This document shows, in pieces, positions 9,079 to 17,558 of a stretch of 35,637 bases of DNA. Under the pieces are notes generated by a model. It searched no databases. It was not told where the DNA came from and saw nothing but the letters and a program-made list of their open reading frames with translations. The stretch is from JAFMPW01 sp040830565 (lineage in GTDB: Bacteria; Bacteroidota; Bacteroidia; Flavobacteriales; Flavobacteriaceae), in contig JBFOMC010000031.1 in NCBI GenBank assembly GCA_040830565.1, positions 1 through 35,637 of the forward strand, given 5' to 3'. Each line of letters opens with the position of its first letter. Position 1 is the first letter of the stretch. The position numbers and the translations under genes are program-made.

Positions 9079-9145
9079 GCGGTAAAAGTCGGCAGTAGCA
9101 GTACGCAGTAGCAGTTGACGTTACGCTTTGGCAGTCGGCAGTAGA
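9079..9145 (+). repeat. GGCAGTAG-type intergenic simple repeats
   Basis: The spacer contains CGGCAGTAG at two places, plus near copies (CGCAGTAGCAG, GGCAGTCGGCAG). The same word recurs at about 21533 and 23222. It is low-complexity intergenic repeat, with no coding sense. Confidence 0.55.
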
Positions 9146-9189
9146 ACCTACCTACTAAATAAACACTATTTCACTAACCCACTAGTTCC

Positions 9190-9765
9190 ATGAAAATATA
9201 TACTAAAACCGGGGATTCCGGTACCACCGCTCTTTTTGGAGGGACCAGAGTCCCAAAACATCACATCAGAATAGAGAGTTATGGTACCATAGACGAGTTA
9301 AATTCATGGCTTGGCTTAATCCGTGATCAGGAAATCAAAGGGCATCACCAAGAAATGCTTCAACAAATCCAAAAGGATCTTTTTACCGTGGGAGCTATCC
9401 TAGCCACAGATCCCGAAAAAGCAGTTCTGAAAAGCGGTAAAGATCGACTGAACATTCCGAAAATTCATCAGGATGATATTTCGCGCTTGGAGTTAGAAAT
9501 GGACAGGATGAACGAGAGCCTTCCGGAAATGACACATTTCATACTTCCTGGTGGTCATAGTACTGTGTCATACTGTCATATAGCAAGAACCGTTTGCAGA
9601 AGAGCGGAGCGCATGTCCTCGCTGCTACACCAAACGTCGCCTCTAGACGAGGAGCTATTGTCATATATTAATCGACTTTCGGACTATCTTTTTGTACTGG
9701 CACGAAAATTGTCACACGATCTTCAGGCGGAGGAGATAAAGTGGATTCCCGAGAAAAAGGACTAA
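9190..9765 (+). CDS. Cob(I)alamin adenosyltransferase, PduO type
   Basis: Transfers the adenosyl group of ATP to cob(I)alamin to make coenzyme B12; cytoplasmic trimer. The 191-residue protein starts MKIYTKTGDSGTTALFGGTR, the family's ATP-binding N-terminus. It continues with YGTIDELNSWLG, the FILPGG block and VCRRAERMS (about residue 137), the PduO/MMAB signature. No other cobalamin gene is nearby, which suggests salvage of imported corrinoid for an enzyme such as methylmalonyl-CoA mutase. ATG at 9190 is the natural start. Confidence 0.93.
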   Translation: MKIYTKTGDSGTTALFGGTRVPKHHIRIESYGTIDELNSWLGLIRDQEIKGHHQEMLQQIQKDLFTVGAILATDPEKAVLKSGKDRLNIPKIHQDDISRLELEMDRMNESLPEMTHFILPGGHSTVSYCHIARTVCRRAERMSSLLHQTSPLDEELLSYINRLSDYLFVLARKLSHDLQAEEIKWIPEKKD

Positions 9766-9844
9766 TAATTTATCTATTTCTTCGTTATCAAATTACTAAA
9801 TCCGGAATTTGTTGATAAAATCGATGAAATAAAAGACATTTTTC

Positions 9845-9874
9845 TTGAAAATCTGGGTTTAAAAATTATTTTTG
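9845..9874 (+). promoter_or_regulatory. Bacteroidota-type promoter of the DUF2795 gene
   Basis: TTG at 9845-9847 and TATTTTTG at 9867-9874 are spaced by 19 bases, a full match to the Bacteroidota consensus. The predicted start near 9881 leaves a leader of about 20 bases before ATG 9902. Confidence 0.65.
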
Positions 9875-9901
9875 CAAAAATTTTAAAATCAAACTACTAC
9901 C

Positions 9902-10126
9902 ATGTATTGGACATTAGAATTGGCATCCTATTTAAGTGATGCCCCTTGGCCAGCCACAAAAGACGAATTGATAGATTACGCCATTAGAACTGGGGCGCCC
10001 TTGGAAGTTGTAGAAAACCTACAATCCATGGAAGAAGAAGGAGGTGAGATTTACGAATCTATTGAAGAGATCTGGCCTGATTATCCTACAGAAGAAGACT
10101 ACCTCTGGAATGAGGACGAATATTAA
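9902..10126 (+). CDS. DUF2795 domain protein, small acidic
   Basis: A 74-residue acidic protein starting MYWTLELASYLSDAPWPATK and ending in a run of acidic and tyrosine residues (PTEEDYLWNEDEY). The segment WPATKDELIDYAIRTGAP is the DUF2795 core. It is among the most conserved small proteins of Bacteroidota, with no established function. It forms its own transcription unit, with the promoter at 9845-9874 and the terminator at 10149-10177. Confidence 0.88.
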   Translation: MYWTLELASYLSDAPWPATKDELIDYAIRTGAPLEVVENLQSMEEEGGEIYESIEEIWPDYPTEEDYLWNEDEY

Positions 10127-10148
10127 TATAATAACCATAACATATCTT

Positions 10149-10177
10149 AAAAAAGCCTCAAATGAGGCTTTTTTTTT
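10149..10177 (+). terminator. Intrinsic terminator after the DUF2795 gene
   Basis: A-tract, stem GCCTC/GAGGC around the loop AAAT, then nine T residues. The A-tract also makes it usable from the other strand. Confidence 0.9.
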
Positions 10178-10380
10178 GAACTTATCTGAGATTTTTCTTT
10201 TCCTTAGAGCTGGTTCTCTGTAATTTTGACAGCCCGGAGGGATATTTAAGCAAAAAGAGGAAACTGGAATAGCTTTTGCTTTTAAAAGCACATTGCGATC
10301 ATAAATTTTCGCATATTGAATGTACTGCGTTATCATGGATCGAGTCAGGAAGAGGTGGCGCACAAAATAAGACACATATC

Positions 10381-13300
10381 ATGAGTATACTAAATTCGGT
10401 CATAAAAGCATTTGTAGGGGATAAATCAAAGAAGGATGTAAAAGAACTTCAACCCCTGGTCGACAAAATAAAATCCTTTGAGACCACATTAGAAGGCCTG
10501 AGTCATGACCAGCTTAGACAAAAGACTGCAGATTTTAAGGCCAAGATCGCTGAGGATTGCAAAAGCCTAAACGAGGATATTGAGGCTTTGCAAGAAGAGG
10601 TTCAGAATTCTACCGATATCGATCACAACGAAGAGCTATACGCTCAGATAGATAAGCTTCAGGAAGAAATCTACGAAATCACAGAACGAACACTGAATGA
10701 AATTCTCCCGGAAGCTTTTGCAGTAGTAAAAGAGACAGCCAAAAGGTTTGTTCATAATGAGACCCTTGAAGTACAGGCTTCGGAATACGATAGGTTGCTA
10801 TCTGGTTCAAAAGAGTATGTAAATCTTCAGGGCGATAACGCTATCTGGCATAACTCCTGGGATGCGGCCGGGAAAGCCATTACCTGGGACATGATACATT
10901 ACGATGTTCAGTTGATTGGTGGCATTGCCTTACATCAGGGAAAAATTGCCGAAATGCAAACTGGTGAGGGAAAAACCCTTGTCGCCACACTCCCACTTTA
11001 TTTAAACGCCCTTGCCGGTAAAGGTGCCCATTTGGTAACCGTAAATGATTACCTGGCAAAACGTGATAGCACCTGGATGGCGCCTATTTTTGAGTTTCAT
11101 GGCCTATCTGTAGACTGTATAGACAAACATCAACCCAATTCTGAAGGTAGAAGGGCCGCTTACAATGCGGACATCACCTACGGAACCAATAACGAATTTG
11201 GTTTCGATTACCTAAGAGATAATATGGCACATACACCTGGTGACCTGGTACAAAGGCCACATCATTATGCCATAGTAGATGAGGTAGACTCCGTTTTAGT
11301 AGATGATGCCAGGACTCCCTTAATAATTTCAGGACCTGTGCCTGAAGGCGACAGACACGAATTCAACGAACTTAAACCCAAGGTAAATGAGATTGTACAA
11401 AAGCAACGCCAGTACCTTACCGGGGTTTTGGCAGAGGCAAAAAAACTCATTGCTGCAGGAGATACCAAAGAGGGAGGCTTCTTATTACTGCGAGTACACC
11501 GCGGTCTTCCAAAAAATAAGGCGCTGATCAAATTTTTAAGTGAAGAGGGAATTAAACAGCTTTTACAGAAGACGGAAAATTTCTATATGCAAGACAACAA
11601 CCGAGAAATGCCTAAGGTAGACGAGGAGTTGTTGTTTGTGATTGATGAGAAAAACAATCAGATTGAACTTTCTGATAAGGGAATCGACTACCTCTCGGGA
11701 GATGGCGATAAGGACTTTTTTGTAATGCCCGATATAGGCGGTGAAATTGCTAAAATTGAAAGTCAAGATCTGGATATTGAAAAAGAAGCTGAATTAAAAG
11801 AAGAGCTTTTCAAAGATTTTACCGTCAAAAGTGAGCGAGTGCATACTATGAGCCAGTTGTTGAAGGCCTATACCCTCTTTGAAAAGGATGTGGAATATGT
11901 GGTGATAGACAACAAGGTGATGATCGTTGATGAACAAACCGGTCGTATTATGGACGGAAGGCGTTATTCAGATGGTTTACACCAAGCTATAGAAGCCAAA
12001 GAAAATGTAAAGATCGAAGCCCTCACCCAAACCTTTGCTACAGTTACGCTGCAGAATTATTTCAGAATGTATAAAAAACTAGCGGGGATGACCGGTACGG
12101 CGGTTACCGAAGCCGGAGAGTTCTGGGAGATCTACAAGTTAGACGTTATGGAAATTCCTACCAACAGGCCCATAGCCAGGGATGACAGAAACGATCTCAT
12201 TTATAAAACAAAGAGGGAAAAATACAATGCCATTATAGAAGAGGTGACCAAATTGTCCGGATCAGGCCGACCGGTACTCATAGGTACCACTTCCGTAGAG
12301 ATCTCTGAGCTTCTATCTCGTATGCTAACCATTAGAAAAGTACCTCATAATGTACTCAATGCCAAGCTACATAAAAAGGAAGCAGATATTGTGGCCGAGG
12401 CAGGTAAAGCCGGTGTGGTTACAATTGCAACCAATATGGCCGGTAGGGGTACGGATATCAAACTTTCGAATGAAGTAAAAGACGCCGGTGGCCTTGCCAT
12501 TGTGGGTACCGAACGGCACGATTCTAGAAGGGTTGACAGGCAGCTAAGAGGTAGATCTGGACGTCAGGGGGATCCGGGAAGTTCACAATTCTATGTTTCT
12601 CTGGAAGATAATCTTATGCGACTTTTTGGCTCGGATAGAGTGGCGAAGATGATGGACAGAATGGGATTGGAAGAAGGAGAGGTTATTCAACATTCCATGA
12701 TGACCAAATCTATAGAGCGTGCCCAGAAAAAAGTTGAGGAAAATAACTTTGGAATCAGAAAACGCCTTTTGGAATACGACGATGTAATGAACGCTCAAAG
12801 GGAGGTGGTTTATAAAAGAAGGCGTCATGCTTTGCAAGGTGAACGTTTAAAGGTAGATATCGCAAACATGATCTACGATACCTGTGAGGTAATTGCCGAT
12901 ACCAATAAGGCTGCCAATGATTATAAAAACTTTGAGTTTGAACTCATAAAGTACTTCTCTATTACCTCACCTGTTTCCGAGGAGGACTTCGGCAAATTAG
13001 GTTTTCAGGAAATTGCGAACACCATCTATAAAGAAGCCTACGATCACTATCAGGAAAAGATGGAACGCAGCGCCGCTGTAGCCTTTCCCGTAATCAAAAA
13101 GGTTTATGAGGACAGTGCCAATAAATTTGAGCGCATAGTAGTCCCTTTTACCGATGGGATTAAATCCTTAAACGTGGTTACCAATCTTAAAGAGGCTTAT
13201 GAAAGCGATGGTAAGCAACTAGTTACGGATTTTGAAAAGAATATCACTCTGGCCATTATAGACGATGCCTGGAAGACCCATTTACGAAAAATGGACGAGC

Positions 13301-13743
13301 TAAAGCAGTCTGTTCAATTGGCCGTACATGAGCAAAAAGATCCTCTTTTGATCTATAAATTTGAAGCCTTTGAACTCTTTAAGAGTATGATAGATAAGGT
13401 GAATAAGGATGTGGTTTCCTTCTTGTTCAAAGGTGAATTACCTTCCTCAAATACCAACGAAATTCAGGAAGCCAGAAACGTACGCAGACCTAAAGAAAAG
13501 CTGCAAACCTCTAAGGAAGAAATTCCTAACAGCGATGAATTAGCCGCGCAAAACAGAGCTGCCGGACAAACCCAGGGAAGGAGACCTCAGGTTACCGAGA
13601 CCATAGTCAGGGAAAGACCGAAAATTGGGCGTAACGACCGTGTGACCATTAAAAATGTGATGTCCGGAGAGAGCAAAACAGTCAAATACAAACAGGCAGA
13701 ACCCTTGATCAATAAAGGGGAATGGGTGTTGATCGAGGATTAA
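10381..13743 (+). CDS. secA: Preprotein translocase ATPase SecA
   Basis: Motor of the general secretion pathway, pushing unfolded preproteins through SecYEG. The 1120-residue product (901 in E. coli) starts at ATG 10381 (MSILNSVIKAFVG). Codons upstream in frame are open, but they show no SecA similarity. Walker A TGEGKT lies at about 194-199, DEVD of motif II at about 300-303, and IATNMAGRGTD and RQLRGRSGRQGDPGS further on. A long insertion in the preprotein-binding region (about residues 340-500) accounts for much of the extra length and is usual in Bacteroidota. The C-terminus lacks the zinc-binding CxCxnCH tail and instead ends in a basic segment with IGRNDRVTI and GEWVLIED. A TAATTTTG at 10221-10228 is a weak -7 candidate. 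Confidence 0.97.
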   Translation: MSILNSVIKAFVGDKSKKDVKELQPLVDKIKSFETTLEGLSHDQLRQKTADFKAKIAEDCKSLNEDIEALQEEVQNSTDIDHNEELYAQIDKLQEEIYEITERTLNEILPEAFAVVKETAKRFVHNETLEVQASEYDRLLSGSKEYVNLQGDNAIWHNSWDAAGKAITWDMIHYDVQLIGGIALHQGKIAEMQTGEGKTLVATLPLYLNALAGKGAHLVTVNDYLAKRDSTWMAPIFEFHGLSVDCIDKHQPNSEGRRAAYNADITYGTNNEFGFDYLRDNMAHTPGDLVQRPHHYAIVDEVDSVLVDDARTPLIISGPVPEGDRHEFNELKPKVNEIVQKQRQYLTGVLAEAKKLIAAGDTKEGGFLLLRVHRGLPKNKALIKFLSEEGIKQLLQKTENFYMQDNNREMPKVDEELLFVIDEKNNQIELSDKGIDYLSGDGDKDFFVMPDIGGEIAKIESQDLDIEKEAELKEELFKDFTVKSERVHTMSQLLKAYTLFEKDVEYVVIDNKVMIVDEQTGRIMDGRRYSDGLHQAIEAKENVKIEALTQTFATVTLQNYFRMYKKLAGMTGTAVTEAGEFWEIYKLDVMEIPTNRPIARDDRNDLIYKTKREKYNAIIEEVTKLSGSGRPVLIGTTSVEISELLSRMLTIRKVPHNVLNAKLHKKEADIVAEAGKAGVVTIATNMAGRGTDIKLSNEVKDAGGLAIVGTERHDSRRVDRQLRGRSGRQGDPGSSQFYVSLEDNLMRLFGSDRVAKMMDRMGLEEGEVIQHSMMTKSIERAQKKVEENNFGIRKRLLEYDDVMNAQREVVYKRRRHALQGERLKVDIANMIYDTCEVIADTNKAANDYKNFEFELIKYFSITSPVSEEDFGKLGFQEIANTIYKEAYDHYQEKMERSAAVAFPVIKKVYEDSANKFERIVVPFTDGIKSLNVVTNLKEAYESDGKQLVTDFEKNITLAIIDDAWKTHLRKMDELKQSVQLAVHEQKDPLLIYKFEAFELFKSMIDKVNKDVVSFLFKGELPSSNTNEIQEARNVRRPKEKLQTSKEEIPNSDELAAQNRAAGQTQGRRPQVTETIVRERPKIGRNDRVTIKNVMSGESKTVKYKQAEPLINKGEWVLIED

Positions 13744-13880
13744 TTTTGTTGAGTTTTGATATTTTCCTTGATTTCTTTGTGTGCTTAGGGTTATACAAAT
13801 ACAGATTGTGCCATCGAAATGGATCTGAAGAATGAACGGGACAGGTTCCTCCTTCATATTTATTCCTTTTTGCTTGTCCA

Positions 13881-14346
13881 GGGCTGAAAACCAAAGCTAC
13901 AGTGTAAGTTTGGTTTGAAGAGCCAGATGAAGCACCAGCCAGCTAGCTTTCATTTTCTCTGCTTGTCCAAAGAAAATGAAACAAAAGAAAAGACACCTTA
14001 TCTGAGGAATTTTTTGAGAAAAACTCAAAAACCAACTTCAAAACTCCGCGCTCCTTTGGAGCTGAATCTCGGAGCTTTTGAAGTTTATTCTGCAGATAAG
14101 GAAAGGCTCAAATTAACGCTATCTGAAATATTGAAGAAATACGGCCTATTTTAGGTTTCGAAAGAAATCAAGAAAAGCCTGCTTTAGCGGAAGGAAGCTG
14201 GCCAAAGAGCATTTGGCAAAGCCAAAGCGGCCTGGGCAGTGGGGCTGCAGGATTTTTGTAGCATTTCAAGAAAACTAAAATCAGCCTAGCGTTTTTACCA
14301 CATCCGACGATCCGCCTTTCGGCGGAGAGAGGAATGTGCTTTTTTT
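13881..14346 (+). ncRNA. Candidate structured RNA in the secA downstream gap
   Basis: The 820-base gap 13744-14563 holds no convincing gene, but a chain of inverted repeats. Hairpins: 13888-13895 with 13909-13916 (8 bp); 13948-13958 with 13971-13981 (11 bp, loop 12); 14011-14018 with 14024-14031 (8 bp); 14034-14048 with 14070-14085 (15 bp, one bulged C), enclosing GCTCC/GGAGC at 14050-14062. CCTTATCTG at 13996-14004 pairs with 14093-14101, closing a three-way junction around the last two. Downstream lie TTTGGC/GCCAAA (14212-14226), GCTGCA/TGTAGC (14244-14262) and a final hairpin with a T-tract. GCTTGTCCA occurs at 13872-13880 and in the second hairpin's loop. I recall similar spacers in other flavobacteria, unchecked. 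It may be an RNA, a secA 3' UTR or a DNA repeat. 14347-14563 shows nothing clear beyond a TACCTTTA at 14531-14538. Confidence 0.4.
14299..14346 (+). terminator. Two-part hairpin with T-tract ending the structured gap element
   Basis: CACATCC (14299-14305) pairs with GGaATGTG (14331-14338, one bulged A). Inside it TCCGCC (14311-14316) pairs with GGCGGA (14321-14326) around TTTC. Seven T residues follow at 14340-14346, so it looks like a plus-strand intrinsic terminator. Confidence 0.55.
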
Positions 14347-14563
14347 GGGCAATGCAAAAAAGAACAGAATGATAGGCTTCAATAATTCTTAAAGCCCATA
14401 TTCACTACACTATGGAAAAAGATCTATCACACAAGTTGTTCTAAGCCTAAATTGAGTCGAGATTTTCGGAAACTATAATGTCGCCCGAATAAGTATGATG
14501 GGTCGCCCAAGGGCATATTTAAAAAATCTATACCTTTAAGAGTCATCAAAAAAAGGCCTTATA

Positions 14564-15958
14564 ATGGAAAACTCGCGCCGTAAATTTCTTAGTTCTATAA
14601 GTATGCTAGCCGCAACCAGCGTTATGCCTGCATCGGCATTTAATTTTGGACTAGACAAGAAATTGAAGATCGCACTGGTAGGCACCGGAATCCGTGGTAT
14701 TACCTTTTGGGGAAAGAGATTGGTAGATCAGTATTCTGATATCCTGGAGTTCGTAGGCCTGTGCGACATCAATCCCGGTCGCCTGGAATACGGCAAAAAA
14801 TTTATTGGTACTTCCTGCCCTACTCATTCCGACTTTGAACAGATGGTTACGAATGGTAAGCCAGATCTTGTAATCGTCACAACCAAAGACTCCACGCATC
14901 ATCAATTCATCATAAAAGCTATGAAAATGGGTTGTGATGTGCTTACCGAAAAACCGCTTACGACAGACGAAGTCAAATGCCAGGCCATTCTGGATGCAGA
15001 AAGAGCGTCTGGAAAAAACGTCATTGTTGGATTTAATTACAGATGGAGTCCTTATGCAACTAAAATCAAGGAACTCTTGATGAACAACAGCATTGGTAAA
15101 ATAACCTCGGTCGATTTTAATTGGTACCTGAACACCTATCACGGAGCGAGCTATTTTAGACGATGGCATGGGCAAATGGAAAGTGGAGGATCACTTTGGG
15201 TGCATAAAGCAACGCATCACTTTGACCTGCTCAACTGGTGGATAAATTCAGAGCCGGCGGAAGTTTTTGCATTTGGAGACCTGGAGTTTTATGGAAAAAA
15301 CGGGCCTTTTAGAGGAGCCAATTGTAGAAACTGTGATCATAAGACCAATTGCGAATTTCATTGGGATATCACAAAAGACAAATTCCTAAAAGCACTCTAC
15401 GTTGATCACGAACACCATGACGGCTATATTAGGGACAATTGTCTCTTCAGAAATGAGATAGATATCTATGATAAGATGTCGGCCCAGGTGAAGTATCAAA
15501 ACAACGTACAACTTAACTATTCACTAACCACTTACTCCCCATTTGAAGGATGGCGGGCCGCCTTTAATGGCACAAATGGCAGAATAGAAGCCTGGTCTGA
15601 TATTCCCTACTTTAAAAACGTAGATGTGGATCAGGCCGAAATGCACAGTCGGGAAATGGATCAAACCTCTAAGGAAGCTCTGGCTTATGAACCGGTAATA
15701 GTCCATAAAATTTGGCAAAAACACGAAACCATCCAGGTCGCCATGGATAAAACAGGACATGGAGGGGGAGACAAAAAATTGCATGAGTTTTTGTTCAAGA
15801 AAACAGGAGATAAAGACCCTTATGACAGGGCTGCAGGGTCTCGAGATGGTGCAATGTCTATTCTTGTGGGTATCGCTGCCAGAAAAAGTATTGAAGAAGG
15901 GACCAAAGTAAAAATATCCGATTTAACCGACCTGAAACCTCGCATAGAGCGACAGTAA
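14564..15958 (+). CDS. Tat-exported Gfo/Idh/MocA family oxidoreductase
   Basis: A 464-residue NAD(P)-dependent dehydrogenase-like protein with a twin-arginine signal (SRRKFLSS, arginines 5-6, then a hydrophobic stretch ending PASA near residue 25). The Rossmann domain starts KIALVGTGIRG, and the family motif TEKPLT lies at about residue 130. The C-terminal Gfo/Idh/MocA domain includes GGSLWVHKATHHFD. A cysteine-rich insert CRNCDHKTNC lies near residue 250. Family members act on sugars or polyols; some Tat-exported ones are glycosidases of family GH109, so the substrate is open. Export by Tat fits a folded, cofactor-loaded protein and the presence of tatC at 2735-3574. It stands alone after the structured gap. 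Confidence 0.85.
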   Translation: MENSRRKFLSSISMLAATSVMPASAFNFGLDKKLKIALVGTGIRGITFWGKRLVDQYSDILEFVGLCDINPGRLEYGKKFIGTSCPTHSDFEQMVTNGKPDLVIVTTKDSTHHQFIIKAMKMGCDVLTEKPLTTDEVKCQAILDAERASGKNVIVGFNYRWSPYATKIKELLMNNSIGKITSVDFNWYLNTYHGASYFRRWHGQMESGGSLWVHKATHHFDLLNWWINSEPAEVFAFGDLEFYGKNGPFRGANCRNCDHKTNCEFHWDITKDKFLKALYVDHEHHDGYIRDNCLFRNEIDIYDKMSAQVKYQNNVQLNYSLTTYSPFEGWRAAFNGTNGRIEAWSDIPYFKNVDVDQAEMHSREMDQTSKEALAYEPVIVHKIWQKHETIQVAMDKTGHGGGDKKLHEFLFKKTGDKDPYDRAAGSRDGAMSILVGIAARKSIEEGTKVKISDLTDLKPRIERQ

Positions 15959-16131
15959 AGTATCGTATTGACCCTGAATAAGAGGTAAAACCTGCTTTTT
16001 GTCAACAATATGTACTCTTTTTCTTACGTTTTTACGTTATTTTGCTTTTAAAGTTGGAGGCATCACAAACACCAAGTCCTTTAACTGAGCTATGAATTCC
16101 GGGTAACCGCTATGCCCCAAAAACATTATCC

Positions 16132-17349
16132 ATGAAAAGTGCTACTCCCAGTCAGACCCGAATCTTTGACAAAACCAGGCTGCTACTCAATTTTAACTAC
16201 ACCTCAGTTATCTTAAGTATTGTCTTTGGCCTAAGTTGTTTTTTCTTCCTGCAAATAAGAGAGATCATTCCTTATGTATTTTTTGCCTATGCGATAATCA
16301 ATCTCATTAATATTGCAGCTTTCTACAGACATGAGAACCTTACCGCCATGGCTTTGGCTACTTCAATCCTGTCCTTCATTTGCACCCTCATAATCACCCT
16401 TTATTCCGGTGGAATAAACAGTCCCTTCATTTTTGTTATGGCTATTATCGTTTTAGCAGGTTATATTTCTACACGGGTCTTCGGCAAAATCTATCTCTAC
16501 ATTGTCCTGGCAGTACTCGTTGGCATATACCTGGTTGGTCTTAAAGACTTCAGCTTTATCTTCCAGGCGGTGCCCGAGGTCTCCAGAGACCTATTTAGCC
16601 TTTTTAGCATGCTCTTTTCTGTTTATCTGCTTTGCGTAACCTTCGGTAGAAACTTATTAAAGGCGCATCATAGGTTATACAAGTCCAAGACCGAGATTGA
16701 AGAACGCATTGTAGAAAAAGAAACCTTACTGAGAGAAGTGCACCACCGGGTGAAAAACAACCTGCAGACCGTTTCTAGTTTATTAAATCTACAGGCAAAA
16801 AATACAGACGACGGCCATTTTCAAGACCTCATAAAAAGCAGTCAAAACCGTGTAGTTTCCATGGCCATGATACATGAGATGCTCTATATGAGAGATAACC
16901 TTTCCAAAATTGAGTATAAGTCCTATGTGCAAGAATTGGGAGATTACCTCATAAAGTCGATCAAAGGAGCCGAAAACAAAATATCACTTCGCATCGATAT
17001 TCCCAATATTCAGCTGGGAATAGACACTGCTATTCCCCTGGGACTTCTTATCAATGAAATAATTACGAATTCCTTAAAGTACGGTTTTGCAGGCGGTGCG
17101 GAAGGAGTGATTGATGTGGCGATTAAAAAAAGAAAGGAAAAAAATCATTACACCCTGTACATTGGAGATGATGGAGTGGGGTTCTCCCAAACTGTAGATT
17201 TTACCAATAAATCATCTCTTGGCTTGCGCTTGATCCACAACCTGGCAAGACAACTTTTGGGTTCAGTGGCCAGAGACTTCTCTAAAAGAGGCACTAATTA
17301 CATTATCCATTTTGAAGATATTGGCAAACGCTACCAAGATGTTGCCTAG
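16132..17349 (+). CDS. Membrane sensor histidine kinase, HisKA_2 type (copy 1)
   Basis: The 405-residue protein has about six hydrophobic helices in residues 20-180, then a short linker coiled coil and a kinase core. EVHHRVKNNLQTVSSLL is the HisKA_2 dimerisation/phosphoacceptor box, with the histidine most likely His205. The ATP-binding domain shows N-box INEIITNSLKYGF and G-boxes DDGVGF and LGLRLI. There is no PAS, HAMP or receiver domain and no response regulator in the window, so its partner must be encoded elsewhere. The signal may be sensed within the membrane. It is a tandem paralog of the next gene. Confidence 0.9.
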   Translation: MKSATPSQTRIFDKTRLLLNFNYTSVILSIVFGLSCFFFLQIREIIPYVFFAYAIINLINIAAFYRHENLTAMALATSILSFICTLIITLYSGGINSPFIFVMAIIVLAGYISTRVFGKIYLYIVLAVLVGIYLVGLKDFSFIFQAVPEVSRDLFSLFSMLFSVYLLCVTFGRNLLKAHHRLYKSKTEIEERIVEKETLLREVHHRVKNNLQTVSSLLNLQAKNTDDGHFQDLIKSSQNRVVSMAMIHEMLYMRDNLSKIEYKSYVQELGDYLIKSIKGAENKISLRIDIPNIQLGIDTAIPLGLLINEIITNSLKYGFAGGAEGVIDVAIKKRKEKNHYTLYIGDDGVGFSQTVDFTNKSSLGLRLIHNLARQLLGSVARDFSKRGTNYIIHFEDIGKRYQDVA

Positions 17350-17558
17350 AAACTAGCTCTTCTATTTCCTTGACCTTATTTGTCCTGGGGATAATTCTGT
17401 CAGGATCTCCTAAGCCGTAGAATTTTCTTAACTTGAAGGAAGTTGAAAATTATGCTTGCTTATTACATTGATTTATGGGAAAACCTAATTAGCTTTACAT
17501 CATAGATTTAAGGCAGTTTCCTTTAAGACCAAGGCTTACGAATTAAAAACTGTGGATC

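Noticed and set aside
13741..13748. TAATTTTG over the secA stop as promoter of the structured element
   Set aside because: No TTG at 17-23 bases upstream; AT-rich sequence gives such matches by chance.
13915..14154. 79-residue open frame in the secA downstream gap
   Set aside because: It starts with TTG, has no recognisable domain and lies exactly across the strongest hairpins; the inverted repeats explain the sequence better than a protein does.
14651..15175. 174-residue minus-strand frame
   Set aside because: Antisense shadow of the Gfo/Idh/MocA gene, which has clear motifs.
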